Assembly: GCA_011051635.1 (NCBI GenBank)
Contig: DRKV01000181.1
Coordinates: 1-9,856 of the forward strand
Length of the DNA stretch: 9,856 bases
Reading direction: 5' to 3'
Origin: Chloroflexota bacterium
GTDB taxonomy: Bacteria; Chloroflexota; Anaerolineae; Anaerolineales; DRKV01
Shown here: positions 1 through 6,230 of the stretch, piece after piece
Position numbering within the stretch: position 1 is the stretch's first letter
Layout: every line of letters starts with the position of its first letter
Translations under genes and position numbers: made by a program
The notes under the pieces: model-generated
What the model was told of the DNA's origin: nothing
The model's database searches: none
The model's input: only the letters and a program-made list of their open reading frames with translations

Positions 1-590
1 CCGATTTCTTCCTGCACGCTGAAGACGAAATAAACCTGATGGGGGGTGCGCTCCAGGCGGCGCAGGGTCTCGACCAAAATGGCGACGCTGATGCGGTCAT
101 CCATGGCTTTGGAGACCAGGCGGTTGCCCAAATCGAGGAAGGCGCGCTCGAAAACGGCCACATCGCCCACCTCGACGGGGCAATCGGCGCGGCTGGAAGC
201 CCCCACGTCGATGAACATCTTCTCCAGCGGGGGGACTTCGCCGCGCCCACCGGTGCGCTCCAGGCCGATGACGCCCTGGGTTCCGTTCAGGAAGCGCACG
301 TGCGCCCCCACGCAGTTGCGCGGGTACACGCCGCCGATGTTGGCGAAGCGCACGAAGCCTTTTTCGTCCACGTGGGAGGCAATCACTCCGATTTCGTCCA
401 GGTGCGCCGAGAGCATGATTTTGAGGCCCTCGTGATTGGCGCTGCCCTTGCGGGCAATCAGGTTGCCGAGGGCGTCCACGCGGTAGTCGTCGGCGTAAGG
501 GGCGATTTCCTCTTCCACCGCGGCGCGGATTTTGTGCTCGTACCCCGACGGGCCGGGGATTTGGGTGAGTTTTTGGATGAGGGGTTTCAT
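1..590 (-). CDS. M42 family metallo-aminopeptidase, C-terminal part outside window
   Basis: Cytosolic M42 (glutamyl aminopeptidase/TET-like) peptidase, a family that removes N-terminal residues from peptides using a two-metal centre. About 196 codons are visible from the ATG at 588-590; the gene runs off the left edge. It begins MKPLIQKLTQIPGPSGYE, a typical M42 N-terminus. Visible family motifs are SAHLDEIG (metal ligand His63, Asp65), KAMDDR (bridging Asp) and SVQEEIG (catalytic and ligand Glu pair) at the very edge. The later Asp and C-terminal His ligands would lie outside. It is the last of three tandem M42 paralogues; its start lies 98 bp past the stop of the previous one. No Shine-Dalgarno is seen: the ATG follows a run of C residues and then an octamer repeat array. 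Substrate specificity cannot be told from the sequence. Confidence 0.93.
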   Translation of the reverse strand, partial: MKPLIQKLTQIPGPSGYEHKIRAAVEEEIAPYADDYRVDALGNLIARKGSANHEGLKIMLSAHLDEIGVIASHVDEKGFVRFANIGGVYPRNCVGAHVRFLNGTQGVIGLERTGGRGEVPPLEKMFIDVGASSRADCPVEVGDVAVFERAFLDLGNRLVSKAMDDRISVAILVETLRRLERTPHQVYFVFSVQEEI

Positions 591-603
591 GGGGGGGAGT
601 CAG

Positions 604-675
604 GTAGTCGGGTAGTCGGGTAGTCGGGTAGTCAGATGGTCGGGTAGTCGGGTGGTCGGGTGGTCGGGTGGTCGG
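604..675. repeat. Octamer tandem array GTRGTCGG, nine units
   Basis: Nine 8-bp units in exact phase, mostly GTAGTCGG or GTGGTCGG, with two units carrying substitutions (628-643). The array starts 13 bp from the ATG of the downstream M42 gene and passes into a heptamer array at 685. It has no coding or hairpin logic of its own. Confidence 0.9.
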
Positions 676-684
676 CGGTCAGTA

Positions 685-719
685 TTCATCATTCCGCATT
701 CACCATTCCGCCTTCCATC
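685..719. repeat. Heptamer array TTCNNNN, five units, overlapping a gene end
   Basis: Five consecutive 7-bp units each begin with TTC (685, 692, 699, 706, 713). The stop codon of the M42 gene (689-691) lies in the first unit, so the C-terminal residues EGGMVNAE of that peptidase are encoded by repeat units. Confidence 0.75.
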
Positions 720-1735
720 CTCGCCAGTGCGGCGCGGAGGAGACGGTAGGTGTTGTACCAGTCTTCCAGGCGGGCAATCGAGGCAGGGGTGTGCAGGTAG
801 CGGCCTGGGGTGGAGAGCGAAACCACGGGGATGCCCTCCCGCCGGTGGAAGATGGCGCCTGCATCCGTGCTGCCGCCGCCGGGCTGCCGGTACTGGTACG
901 GGATGCCCTCCGCCTCGGCGGTCTCGGCAAGATGACGTACCAGGGCCGGGTGAGAGATGGTGCGCCGGTCGGCGACGTAAATAGCGGGGCCGTACCCCAG
1001 GCGGGTGTTGTAGCGGGTGTTCTCCTCGCCGTCCCAGGCGGGCTGGTCGTAGGCCGGGGTGCAGTCCACGGCAATTGCCAAATCGGGGGCGAGAGCATAA
1101 GCGGCGGCGAATGCCCCCCGCAGGCCGACCTCCTCCTGGACGGTGAAGGCCGCCAGCAGGTCAACCTCGGGCGGGGCGTCCTGCAGGAGGGTAATCAGGT
1201 TGGCGACCCCCAGTCGGTCGTCCAGGGCTTTGGCGCGCAGTGAAGGGCCGATTTGCTCGAAAGGCGTGTCGAAGACCGCCCAATCGCCGCCTTTGACCTT
1301 GTCTTTGTTCTCCGGGCCGACATCAATCCGCAAATCTTCCACCTTGATGACGCGCTTTCCTTCGTCGCGGGTGGTCAAATGGATGGGTTTGGCCCCAATC
1401 ACGCCGGGGATGCCCTTCTCCCCGACGCGCACGGCCTTACCGGGCAGGATGCGCGGGTCTATGCCGCCCACCACCCCAAAGCGGAAGAGACCGTCCTTGC
1501 CTTTGTCTGTCAGCATGAAGCCCACTTCGTCCATGTGGGCTGCTACCATGACGCGGGGGCGTTTTCCGCCCCTCGAACCGCGTTTGACGGCCAGCACGCT
1601 GCCCATAGCGTCCACAGTGACTTCGTCGGCGTGCGGGCGGATGGCTTCCAGAACGATGCGGCGTACCGCGCCTTCGTCACCGGAGACGCCCGCCGTGTTG
1701 CAGAGTTTTTCGAGCAGGGAGAGGGATGGGAGCAT
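689..1735 (-). CDS. M42 family metallo-aminopeptidase (complete)
   Basis: A 348-residue cytosolic M42 aminopeptidase, normal length for the family. All expected active-site elements are visible: AHMDE (His67, Asp69), KALDDR (Asp172/173), TVQEEVG (Glu201/202, catalytic base and ligand), VDCTP (Asp224) and YLHTP (His315). It should therefore be an active di-metal (Zn/Co/Mn) exopeptidase, and many family members assemble into TET dodecamers. The ATG at 1735 gives the standard N-terminus (MLPSLSLLEKL). The leader reads CCTCATG, with no Shine-Dalgarno. It sits between two other M42 genes, 127 bp after one and 98 bp before the other, presumably in one transcript. The stop lies within a TTCNNNN heptamer array, so the last residues after the ALARM segment are probably not conserved. 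Exact specificity is unknown. Confidence 0.95.
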   Translation of the reverse strand: MLPSLSLLEKLCNTAGVSGDEGAVRRIVLEAIRPHADEVTVDAMGSVLAVKRGSRGGKRPRVMVAAHMDEVGFMLTDKGKDGLFRFGVVGGIDPRILPGKAVRVGEKGIPGVIGAKPIHLTTRDEGKRVIKVEDLRIDVGPENKDKVKGGDWAVFDTPFEQIGPSLRAKALDDRLGVANLITLLQDAPPEVDLLAAFTVQEEVGLRGAFAAAYALAPDLAIAVDCTPAYDQPAWDGEENTRYNTRLGYGPAIYVADRRTISHPALVRHLAETAEAEGIPYQYRQPGGGSTDAGAIFHRREGIPVVSLSTPGRYLHTPASIARLEDWYNTYRLLRAALARMEGGMVNAE

Positions 1736-1755
1736 GAGGATTGCGGGGTTAGGGG

Positions 1756-1800
1756 GTTAGGGGTTGCGAGGTTAGGGGTTGCGGAGTTAGGGGTTGCGGG
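1756..1800. repeat. 15-bp tandem repeat (7+8), three units
   Basis: Three 15-bp units, each a GTTAGGG heptamer plus a GTTGCGRG-like octamer, at 1756, 1771 and 1786. A partial GTTAGGG precedes them from 1748. The array lies just upstream of the ATG of the M42 gene ending at 1735. The same unit occurs inverted at 4226-4255. Confidence 0.88.
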
Positions 1801-1820
1801 TCAGGAAGTTGCACGCCGCA

Positions 1821-1862
1821 CATGACACGTGATACGTGACACATGACACGTGACACGTCCCC
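1821..1862. repeat. Heptamer array CRTGAYA, five to six units
   Basis: Five 7-bp units (CATGACA, CGTGATA, CGTGACA, CATGACA, CGTGACA) from 1821 to 1855, plus a decayed unit to 1862. The array ends immediately against the stop codon of the M42 gene at 1863. The same family recurs at 6198-6225 beside the feoB stop. Confidence 0.88.
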
Positions 1863-2912
1863 TCACTCCACCGCGGGCCGCCAATCCGCGTCCAGCGCGG
1901 CGATGAATTCGGCCAGGAGGCGTCCCATGCGGCGTACGTCTTTGCGGGAGACCATCTCGACCGGGGTGTGCATGTAGCGCAGCGGAATGCTCAACACCAT
2001 CGTGGGGATGGCTTCGGCGGCAATCTGCAAGGCCATCCCGTCCGTGCCGGAGTGCCGGGGAGCAAACTCCATGTGAACCGGGATTTCCAGCGCTTTGGCG
2101 CGCTCCTTCAGGGTCTGGAAGACGCCGCGGTGCATGTTCGGCCCCCAGTTGAGCGGCAGTCCCTCCCCGATGGGAAAGGTCAGATGCTCGGGGGAACCCG
2201 GCCCGTCGCCAAAGGTGACATCCACGGCGAGAGCGATGTCGGGGCGCAGGTCAAAAGCGGAGGTCAGCGCGCCGCCCAGGGTCTCTTCCTCCTGCACGGT
2301 CGCCACCGCCCACACATCCCAGGCGTGGCTGCGTCCCTGCAACAAGGCCAGACAATGGGTCAGGGCAGCCACCGAAGCGCGGTTATCCAGCGAATGGCCG
2401 GCGATAATCTCCTCTCCCATCCGCAGGGGCGGCTGGGCAAAGGAAACCAGGTCGCCGGGGCGCACCAGGGAAGCGGTCTCTTCGGGGAGAAGACCGGTAT
2501 CCACCAGGAGGTGCTCCATCGGGATAGGCTCCCCGTGTAGGTCGTTGGGCAGCAGGCGGTCGGGAGTCATCACCACCACGCCGGGCAGGGCGCGCCGCCC
2601 GTGGACGGTGACCCGCTGCCCCGGCAGGACGCGGTGGTCCACCCCGCCGATGCCGGTGAGGTGCAGGTAGCCCTCCTCCAGGCGGGTGACCATCAGACCG
2701 ATGGCATCCATGTGGGTGGCAATCAGAATTTTGGGGCGCGGCTCCGGGGAGTCCCCCCGCTTGAGGGCATGCAGACTGCCAATCGGGGTGGTACGCATCT
2801 CGTCGCAGTACTCCCCCCAACGGGCAGCGATGCGCTCCCGCACGGGGGCCTCGTGCCCCGAAAGGCCGGGCAGGGAAATCAGGTCTTCGAGAAAATCGGG
2901 CTGGTCGCTCAT
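1863..2912 (-). CDS. M42 family metallo-aminopeptidase-like protein, divergent active-site surroundings
   Basis: A 349-residue M42 protein. The metal ligands appear present: His67 and Asp69 in ATHMDAIG, Asp176 in SLDNR, Glu208/Glu209 in TVQEEE, Asp231 in AVDVT and His315 in YMHTP. It departs from its two neighbours at usually conserved flanking positions. HMDE has become HMDA, the DDR of the bridging-Asp motif is DNR, and VQEEVG is VQEEETLGG. Activity is likely but specificity may differ, so the three genes may form a set with complementary specificities or a mixed complex (inference). The start at 2912 lies only 4 bp after the stop of the Thr/Pro-rich gene, so the two are translated from one mRNA and probably coupled. 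The stop abuts a CRTGAYA heptamer array. Confidence 0.94.
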   Translation of the reverse strand: MSDQPDFLEDLISLPGLSGHEAPVRERIAARWGEYCDEMRTTPIGSLHALKRGDSPEPRPKILIATHMDAIGLMVTRLEEGYLHLTGIGGVDHRVLPGQRVTVHGRRALPGVVVMTPDRLLPNDLHGEPIPMEHLLVDTGLLPEETASLVRPGDLVSFAQPPLRMGEEIIAGHSLDNRASVAALTHCLALLQGRSHAWDVWAVATVQEEETLGGALTSAFDLRPDIALAVDVTFGDGPGSPEHLTFPIGEGLPLNWGPNMHRGVFQTLKERAKALEIPVHMEFAPRHSGTDGMALQIAAEAIPTMVLSIPLRYMHTPVEMVSRKDVRRMGRLLAEFIAALDADWRPAVE

Positions 2913-2916
2913 GGAG

Positions 2917-3360
2917 TTAGGGATTGACGGTAATCGTGATGTGGAGGGTCGGCAAAACGAGACGGGTCGGTGTCGCGCTGGGGGAGGGTGTCTCCGTGAT
3001 GGTCGGGGTTGGCGTCGGAGACGGGGTCTCGGTCAGGGTAGGAGAAGGCGTCTCGGTGAATGTGGCCGTCTCCGTGGGGGTGAGGGTCTCAGTTGGAGTC
3101 GCCGTCTCGGTAGGGGTGAGCGTCTCGGTCGGCGTGGCCGTTTCCGTGGGCGTCAGGGTGATGGTTGGCGTCCGGGTGGGCGTGGCGGAGGGGATGGGGG
3201 TAAACGAAGGCAGGGGGGTATCCGTCATCGGCGGCAGCACGGTCGGCTTGGGGGCAAACTGCACCAGCACAATCCCGAAACAATAGCAGGGCAGGGTCGC
3301 CAGGATGACGAAAATCAGAATCTGTCGGATGCGGTAACGGGCTTGCGCGTCGGTCTGCAT
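2917..3360 (-). CDS. Small single-pass membrane protein with Thr/Pro/Glu repeat tail
   Basis: A 147-residue protein of unknown function. Residues 1-12 are short and basic, 13-34 form one hydrophobic membrane segment (RQILIFVILATLPCYCFGIV), and about 45-133 are a Thr/Pro/Ser/Glu-rich low-complexity tail. The core of the tail (70-105) alternates TPTETA and TPTETL. Positive charge before the helix predicts that the tail is outside. Such tails are common in Chloroflexota surface proteins and are often taken as glycosylated stalks, but here there is no attached domain apart from a short hydrophobic end, LPTLHITITVNP. It heads the peptidase run, with only 4 bp to the next ATG. Low-complexity ORFs can be artefacts, but the membrane segment, the promoter and the tight spacing argue for a real gene. 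Confidence 0.75.
   Translation of the reverse strand: MQTDAQARYRIRQILIFVILATLPCYCFGIVLVQFAPKPTVLPPMTDTPLPSFTPIPSATPTRTPTITLTPTETATPTETLTPTETATPTETLTPTETATFTETPSPTLTETPSPTPTPTITETPSPSATPTRLVLPTLHITITVNP
3046..3153 (-). repeat. Coding 18-bp/36-bp repeat encoding TPTETA/TPTETL
   Basis: Six hexapeptide units (residues 70-105 of the Thr/Pro-rich protein) are encoded by 18-bp units alternating in a 36-bp super-period. The codons are not identical between units, so the peptide pattern is kept while the DNA has diverged. Confidence 0.8.
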
Positions 3361-3366
3361 GAAGCA

Positions 3367-3395
3367 ATGATAACATTAGGAGGACGCAAAAACAA
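3367..3395 (-). promoter_or_regulatory. Sigma-70-type promoter with predicted leaderless start
   Basis: On the minus strand TTGTTT (3390-3395) is followed after exactly 17 bp by TATCAT (3367-3372). Only 6 bp separate the -10 box from the ATG at 3358-3360, so the transcript should begin at or next to the A of the start codon. That fits the absence of a Shine-Dalgarno for this gene. Confidence 0.6.
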
Positions 3396-3399
3396 GGAG
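3394..3399 (+). promoter_or_regulatory. Ribosome binding site of the PIG-L deacetylase gene
   Basis: AAGGAG lies 6 bp before the ATG at 3406. It fixes that start inside a longer open frame that extends far upstream over the oppositely oriented genes. Confidence 0.85.
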
Positions 3400-3405
3400 A
3401 ACCTC

Positions 3406-4155
3406 ATGCAGTGGATTTACCTTTCCCCGCACCTGGACGATGCCGTGTACTCCTGCGGAGGGCTGATTGATGCCCAAATCGAGGCCGGCGATACTGTGCT
3501 CATCTGGACGATATGCGCCGGGGAGCCGCCCGCCTCGCAATTTTCACCCTTTGCCCGCTCTCTGCACGCTTACTGGGGTGTGGACGGAAAGACGGTGGTG
3601 CGCCTGCGGAAGGAGGAAGACCGCTCCGCCTGTGTATTTCTGGGGGCGGATTGGCAGCACGGCGATTTGCCCGACTGTATCTACCGAGGGGACGCCGCCG
3701 GAGAATATCTGTACCTCTCCGAAGAGGACTTGTTTGGGACGCCCTCCCTTGCAGAGGCTCCCCTTATCGAGAATCTGGCGCGGCTTTTCGAAGCCTCCCT
3801 GCCCCCCGCCGCCCGGATAGTTGTCCCGCTCACCCTGGGGAACCACGTAGACCATCAAGTAGTGCGCCAGGCCGCCGAGGCTGCCGACCTGCCGTTGTGG
3901 TACTACGCCGATTATCCTTACGCCCGGCAATCTTCGGCCCTCGCCTTGATGGCGAAACTGCCCCAGGGGGCACGCTTGCACCGCTTCCCGCTGGAGGCTC
4001 GCCACGTAACCCGTCACATCGAAGCGATGGCACGCTACGCCTCCCAATTGACCTCCTTCTGGACGGACAAGGCCGCCCTGACCGCCGAGATGCGCGCCTG
4101 GGCAGATGCGCTGGGCGGCGCTGTGCTGTGGGAGGGGAAAAGTGGGAAAGTTTGA
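3406..4155 (+). CDS. PIG-L/LmbE family zinc-dependent deacetylase
   Basis: A 249-residue member of the PIG-L (LmbE-like) superfamily, cytosolic enzymes that usually remove an N-acetyl group from GlcNAc-type substrates using a zinc ion. The zinc/catalytic motif is SPHLDDAVYSCGG (His9, Asp11, Asp12), the variant in which LDDA replaces the commoner PDDE. The second motif, NHVDHQ (His147, His150), completes the metal site. DLPDCIYRG (88-95) and YYADYPYA (167-173) are also family-like. The start at 3406 is set by AAGGAG and the motif right after it. It is divergent from the Thr/Pro-rich gene by 45 bp and convergent with ppgK. Its last residues (EGKSGKV) and its stop lie in an AAGTNNGM octamer array, so the natural C-terminus probably ended near Trp242. 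The substrate is unknown; a sugar N-deacetylase is the simplest guess. Confidence 0.88.
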   Translation: MQWIYLSPHLDDAVYSCGGLIDAQIEAGDTVLIWTICAGEPPASQFSPFARSLHAYWGVDGKTVVRLRKEEDRSACVFLGADWQHGDLPDCIYRGDAAGEYLYLSEEDLFGTPSLAEAPLIENLARLFEASLPPAARIVVPLTLGNHVDHQVVRQAAEAADLPLWYYADYPYARQSSALALMAKLPQGARLHRFPLEARHVTRHIEAMARYASQLTSFWTDKAALTAEMRAWADALGGAVLWEGKSGKV

Positions 4156-4226
4156 AAGTTTGCAAGTGGGCAAGTTTGAAAGTTTGCAAGTACGAAAGTC
4201 TGAAAGTTTGCAAGCGGCAAGTGGGC
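4140..4226. repeat. Octamer array AAGTNNGM, eleven units
   Basis: Eleven units begin with AAGT (one AAGC) at 8-bp spacing, apart from one 7-bp unit at 4212-4218. The seventh base is G in nearly every unit and the eighth A or C. The second unit supplies the TGA stop of the deacetylase gene (4153-4155). Three further arrays of this family lie at 5001, 6071 and 8498, all in the same orientation. Confidence 0.93.
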
Positions 4227-4255
4227 AAGCAACCCCTAACCTCGCAACGCCTACC
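4226..4255. repeat. Inverted copy of the 15-bp repeat, two units
   Basis: Units at 4226-4240 and 4241-4255 are the reverse complement of the GTTAGGG-GTTGCGRG unit at 1756-1800. The ppgK stop codon (4251-4253 on the plus strand) lies inside the second unit. Confidence 0.75.
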
Positions 4256-4994
4256 CCCCCAGCGCCGCGCCGACAATGCCCGCCTCGTTACGCAATTGCG
4301 CCGGGACGACCTCGGCCTGCACGCTCAGGTAAGGGAGAAATTTTTCGGCCTTCTTGCTCGCTCCACCCCCCAGGATGAACAGGGAAGGCCAGAAGAGTTT
4401 TTCCAGCGTGTGCAGATATTCGTTGAAGCGTTTGGCCCATGCCTTCCAAATGAGTTCCTTGCGCTTGCGGATGGCGTCCGAGGCGCGCTTTTCAGCCTCC
4501 TTGCCCCGAATCTCAATGTGGCCGAGTTCCGTGTTGGGGACGAGATGCCCATCCACGAAGAGAGCCGTCCCCAGGCCGGTGCCGATGGTGATGATGAAGA
4601 CCGTCCCCCGGCGTCCCCGTCCGGCGCCGAAACGCATTTCGGCCAGCCCCGCGGCGTCGGCATCGTTCAGGACGGTCACGGGGCAGCCGGTGGCCTCCGA
4701 GAACAGGCGGGGAGCATCCACCCCCAGCCATGAGCGGTGAATGTTGGAGGCCGTCTTGACCACGCCATCCAGCACGGCGGCGGGGAAACCAACCCCGATG
4801 GGGGCGTCCCAGTCGAAATGGCGGGCGATGCGGGCGACCACTTCGGCCACATCCGCCGGCCTGGCCCCCGCGGGGGTGGGAATGCGGTAGCGTTCGGTCA
4901 ACAGCGTGCCGTTGACGACATCCACCGGCGCGCCTTTGATGCCGCTGCCGCCGATGTCTATACCGAGGATGGGTTGGGGAGAGGGTGGGTTCAT
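4251..4994 (-). CDS. ppgK: Polyphosphate glucokinase (ROK family)
   Basis: A 247-residue ROK-fold kinase that phosphorylates glucose with polyphosphate (often also ATP), feeding glucose-6-phosphate to glycolysis (EC 2.7.1.63). Residues 10-22 carry the phosphate-binding ILGIDIGGSGIKG. LNDADAAG (109-116) contains the catalytic Asp111, IGTGLGTA (137-144) is the second phosphate loop, and ELGHIEIRGKEAEKRAS (156-172) is characteristic of PpgK. The Cys zinc motif of other ROK proteins is absent, as is normal for PpgK, and the C-terminus EAGIVGAALGG is intact. The start at 4994 was chosen because the phosphate-loop motif follows at once. The open frame extends 59 codons upstream, but only through repeat DNA. 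The leader reads CCCTCC-ATG without a Shine-Dalgarno. The stop lies in a 15-bp repeat unit. It may be transcribed separately from the feo block, which is 372 bp upstream beyond a hairpin cluster. Confidence 0.95.
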   Translation of the reverse strand: MNPPSPQPILGIDIGGSGIKGAPVDVVNGTLLTERYRIPTPAGARPADVAEVVARIARHFDWDAPIGVGFPAAVLDGVVKTASNIHRSWLGVDAPRLFSEATGCPVTVLNDADAAGLAEMRFGAGRGRRGTVFIITIGTGLGTALFVDGHLVPNTELGHIEIRGKEAEKRASDAIRKRKELIWKAWAKRFNEYLHTLEKLFWPSLFILGGGASKKAEKFLPYLSVQAEVVPAQLRNEAGIVGAALGG

Positions 4995-5000
4995 GGAGGG

Positions 5001-5063
5001 AAGTAGGGCATAGGGCAGTTTGCAAGTATGCAAGTGTGAAAGTGGGGAAGTTTGCAAGTGGTT
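5001..5063. repeat. Octamer array AAGTNNGM, eight units
   Basis: Units run from 5001 to 5063, with one 7-bp unit (5009-5015) and one CAGT variant (5016-5023). The array starts 7 bp upstream of the ppgK ATG. On the transcribed strand it reads as repeated KCNNACTT. Confidence 0.9.
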
Positions 5064-5315
5064 GGTTGTCAGAAATGTAGAGAAGTCACTTGAGAAACGC
5101 AGATTACGCTGATGCCCGCTGATTTGCGCGGAAAAGCGAATGACTGCAACGGCTGGCTTTACCGCCGGCACGGGAGACTAAAAAAAGTCCCCCGCTGGCG
5201 GGCAGGAAGTCCGCAGAGCGGACTTGAGGGCCTCAGGGTAGGGGTTCCAGCCCTACCCGCAGGGACGATGCTCCCGCTGCCGTTCTACAAAACGCGAGTG
5301 CTCCCGTGGTATACC
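5064..5315. other. Gene-free stretch with several hairpins
   Basis: No credible gene is present: the plus-strand 93-codon frame at 5112-5393 has no recognisable content and runs into repeat DNA. The left part (5090-5150) holds a loose CGCWGATT-like repetition. The right part has closely spaced palindromes. These are GACT/AGTC around an A-run (5176-5189), CCCGC/GCGGG (5191-5202), AAGTCCGC-AGA-GCGGACTT (5207-5225, perfect 8-bp arms) and GGGTAGGG/CCCTACCC (5236-5258, 8-bp arms, 7-nt loop). This resembles a dispersed extragenic palindromic element (inference). Confidence 0.6.
5180..5225 (-). terminator. Candidate intrinsic terminator of the feo/dtxR transcript
   Basis: On the minus strand a perfect 8-bp hairpin (5207-5225) and a GC-rich hairpin (5191-5202) are followed, after GGAC, by a run of seven T (5180-5186). 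This lies about 140 nt past the stop of the dtxR-like gene and before ppgK. The second stem is short (practical loop of four bases) and is offset 4 nt from the T run, so efficiency is uncertain. Confidence 0.45.
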
Positions 5316-5399
5316 GTCTATCGTCCGCGGTCAGGCGTCCGTGGTCTGTGGTCTACCGTCCGCCGTCTACCGTCCACCGTCCGTAGTCTGTAGTCCGCT
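5316..5399. repeat. Heptamer array GTCHRYN, twelve units in perfect phase
   Basis: Twelve consecutive 7-bp units all begin with GTC, at 5316 and then every 7 bp to 5393. Position 4 is never G, position 5 is a purine and position 6 is almost always a pyrimidine. The TAG stop of the dtxR-like gene (5367-5369) lies in the unit at 5365-5371, and the array continues into its last codons. Confidence 0.93.
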
Positions 5400-6068
5400 C
5401 TCCACCCGCACAAAGACTTGCCGGGTGGTGCGGGGGCCGAGGGCAATCATCTCGGAAGTGCCCTCCACCCGCAGGGAAATGGTCTCGTCGTAGGGAGTAT
5501 ACCGCACAACGGTGAAGCGCGTCTGCGGCAGGAGGCCGTATTCGCCCAGGTGACGCAGCAGGGCCGGGTCGGCATCGTTCACCCTGACGACCACGGCGCA
5601 CTGCGGGGGGCGCAGGTCCGCCAGGCGGGTGAGGGTGCGGGGAGGCACCTCCAGGTCGCGGCTGGGAATGGGGTCGCCGTGCGGGTCGCGGGCCGGGTTC
5701 CCCAACACCTCCGCAATGCGCTCCTCGAAAGTCTCCGAGATGACGTGTTCCAGGCGGTCGGCCTCCTCGTGGACTTCATCCCAGGCGTAGCCGAGGACAT
5801 CGTGGAGGAAGGTCTCCAGCAGGCGGTGATGACGCACAATCTCGATGGCGGCGCGCTCCCCCTCCGGCGTGAGGGTCGCGCCGCGGTGTTTGTGATAGAC
5901 CACCAACGGCGGTTCCATCTCCGCCAGTTTACGCAACATGCCCGTCACCGAAGCGGGCGCGACCTGCAAGGCCTCCGCAATGCGCGTCGTGGAAGCCCGC
6001 TCCCCTTCGGCACACAGGGAATAGATGGTCTTGAGGTAGTCTTCTACGGCTCGAGTGGTGGAAGGCAT
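5367..6068 (-). CDS. DtxR/MntR-family metal-dependent transcriptional regulator with SH3-like domain
   Basis: A 233-residue cytosolic regulator of DtxR/IdeR length. The winged helix-turn-helix covers about 7-72 (STTRIAEALQVAPASVTGML), the metal-binding/dimerization domain about 73-140 (HHRLLETFL, then VHEEADRLEHVIS, ending GNPARDPHGDPIP), and a C-terminal FeoA/SH3-like domain about 145-222. Metal-ligand equivalents are His81, Glu85, His100, Asp104, Glu107 and His108, with Asp10 near the N-terminus. DtxR/IdeR iron sensors have Met10 and Cys102 at two of these positions; Asp at both is closer to MntR, so Mn2+ or mixed sensing is possible (inference). The start at 6068 is preferred over the upstream in-frame ATG at 6104, which lies in repeat DNA. 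The last residues, about 224-233, are encoded by the GTCHRYN array. It lies 162 bp downstream of feoB, probably in the same transcript. Confidence 0.92.
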   Translation of the reverse strand: MPSTTRAVEDYLKTIYSLCAEGERASTTRIAEALQVAPASVTGMLRKLAEMEPPLVVYHKHRGATLTPEGERAAIEIVRHHRLLETFLHDVLGYAWDEVHEEADRLEHVISETFEERIAEVLGNPARDPHGDPIPSRDLEVPPRTLTRLADLRPPQCAVVVRVNDADPALLRHLGEYGLLPQTRFTVVRYTPYDETISLRVEGTSEMIALGPRTTRQVFVRVESGLQTTDGGR

Positions 6069-6070
6069 GG

Positions 6071-6118
6071 AAGTTTGGAAGTATGCAAGTCTGCAAGTCT
6101 GCAAGTGAGGAAGTTTGC
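6071..6118. repeat. Octamer array AAGTNNGM, six units
   Basis: Six exact-phase 8-bp units at 6071, 6079, 6087, 6095, 6103 and 6111, plus an outlying unit at 6128-6135. The array begins 3 bp from the ATG of the dtxR-like gene, so the entire proximal leader is repeat. Confidence 0.92.
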
Positions 6119-6134
6119 AGGGGGGGAAAGTGGG

Positions 6135-6190
6135 CAGGGGGCAGGCGGCAGTGAGTAGCGGTCAGGATGCAGTGGTCAGGCATCAGCCGC
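6135..6190. repeat. Heptamer array CAGNNNN, eight units
   Basis: CAG (TAG once, at 6156) recurs every 7 bp at 6135, 6142, 6149, 6156, 6163, 6170, 6177 and 6184. The four bases between are variable. Confidence 0.85.
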
Positions 6191-6197
6191 ACGCGCC

Positions 6198-6225
6198 CAT
6201 GACACGTGGCACATGGTACGTGACA
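6198..6225. repeat. Heptamer array CRTGRYA, four units
   Basis: Units CATGACA, CGTGGCA, CATGGTA and CGTGACA, ending 5 bp from the feoB stop codon. This is the same family as at 1821-1862, again beside a stop. Confidence 0.87.
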
Positions 6226-6230
6226 CTCCA

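Noticed and set aside
39..623. Plus-strand open frames opposite the M42 genes (39-623, 668-1243, 1253-1825, 1968-2540)
   Set aside because: All mirror M42 coding sequence in the other strand; high third-position GC leaves them open by chance and none shows a family motif.
1821..1862. Palindromic CACGTG sites as regulator operators
   Set aside because: The CACGTG motifs arise from joining CRTGAYA heptamers, lie at gene ends rather than promoters, and vary as the repeat does.
2686..3405. 240-codon N-terminal extension of the deacetylase frame
   Set aside because: It overlaps two opposite-strand genes and consists of Gly/Arg-rich translation of the Thr/Pro repeats. AAGGAG and the SPHLDD motif place the start at 3406.
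4995..5171. 59-codon N-terminal extension of ppgK
   Set aside because: It is translated from octamer repeats and lies before the phosphate-binding loop that normally begins about 10 residues into PpgK.
5112..5393. 93-codon plus-strand frame in the hairpin region
   Set aside because: It covers palindromes and the GTC heptamer array, has no ribosome site and no protein-like composition.
5316..5399. CRISPR array
   Set aside because: Units are only 7-8 bp with no spacers and no cas genes; these are short phased tandem repeats.
6069..6104. Upstream start (MQTCRLAYFQTS) for the dtxR-like gene
   Set aside because: These 12 codons are pure AAGTNNGM repeat; the family alignment begins at ATG 6068.
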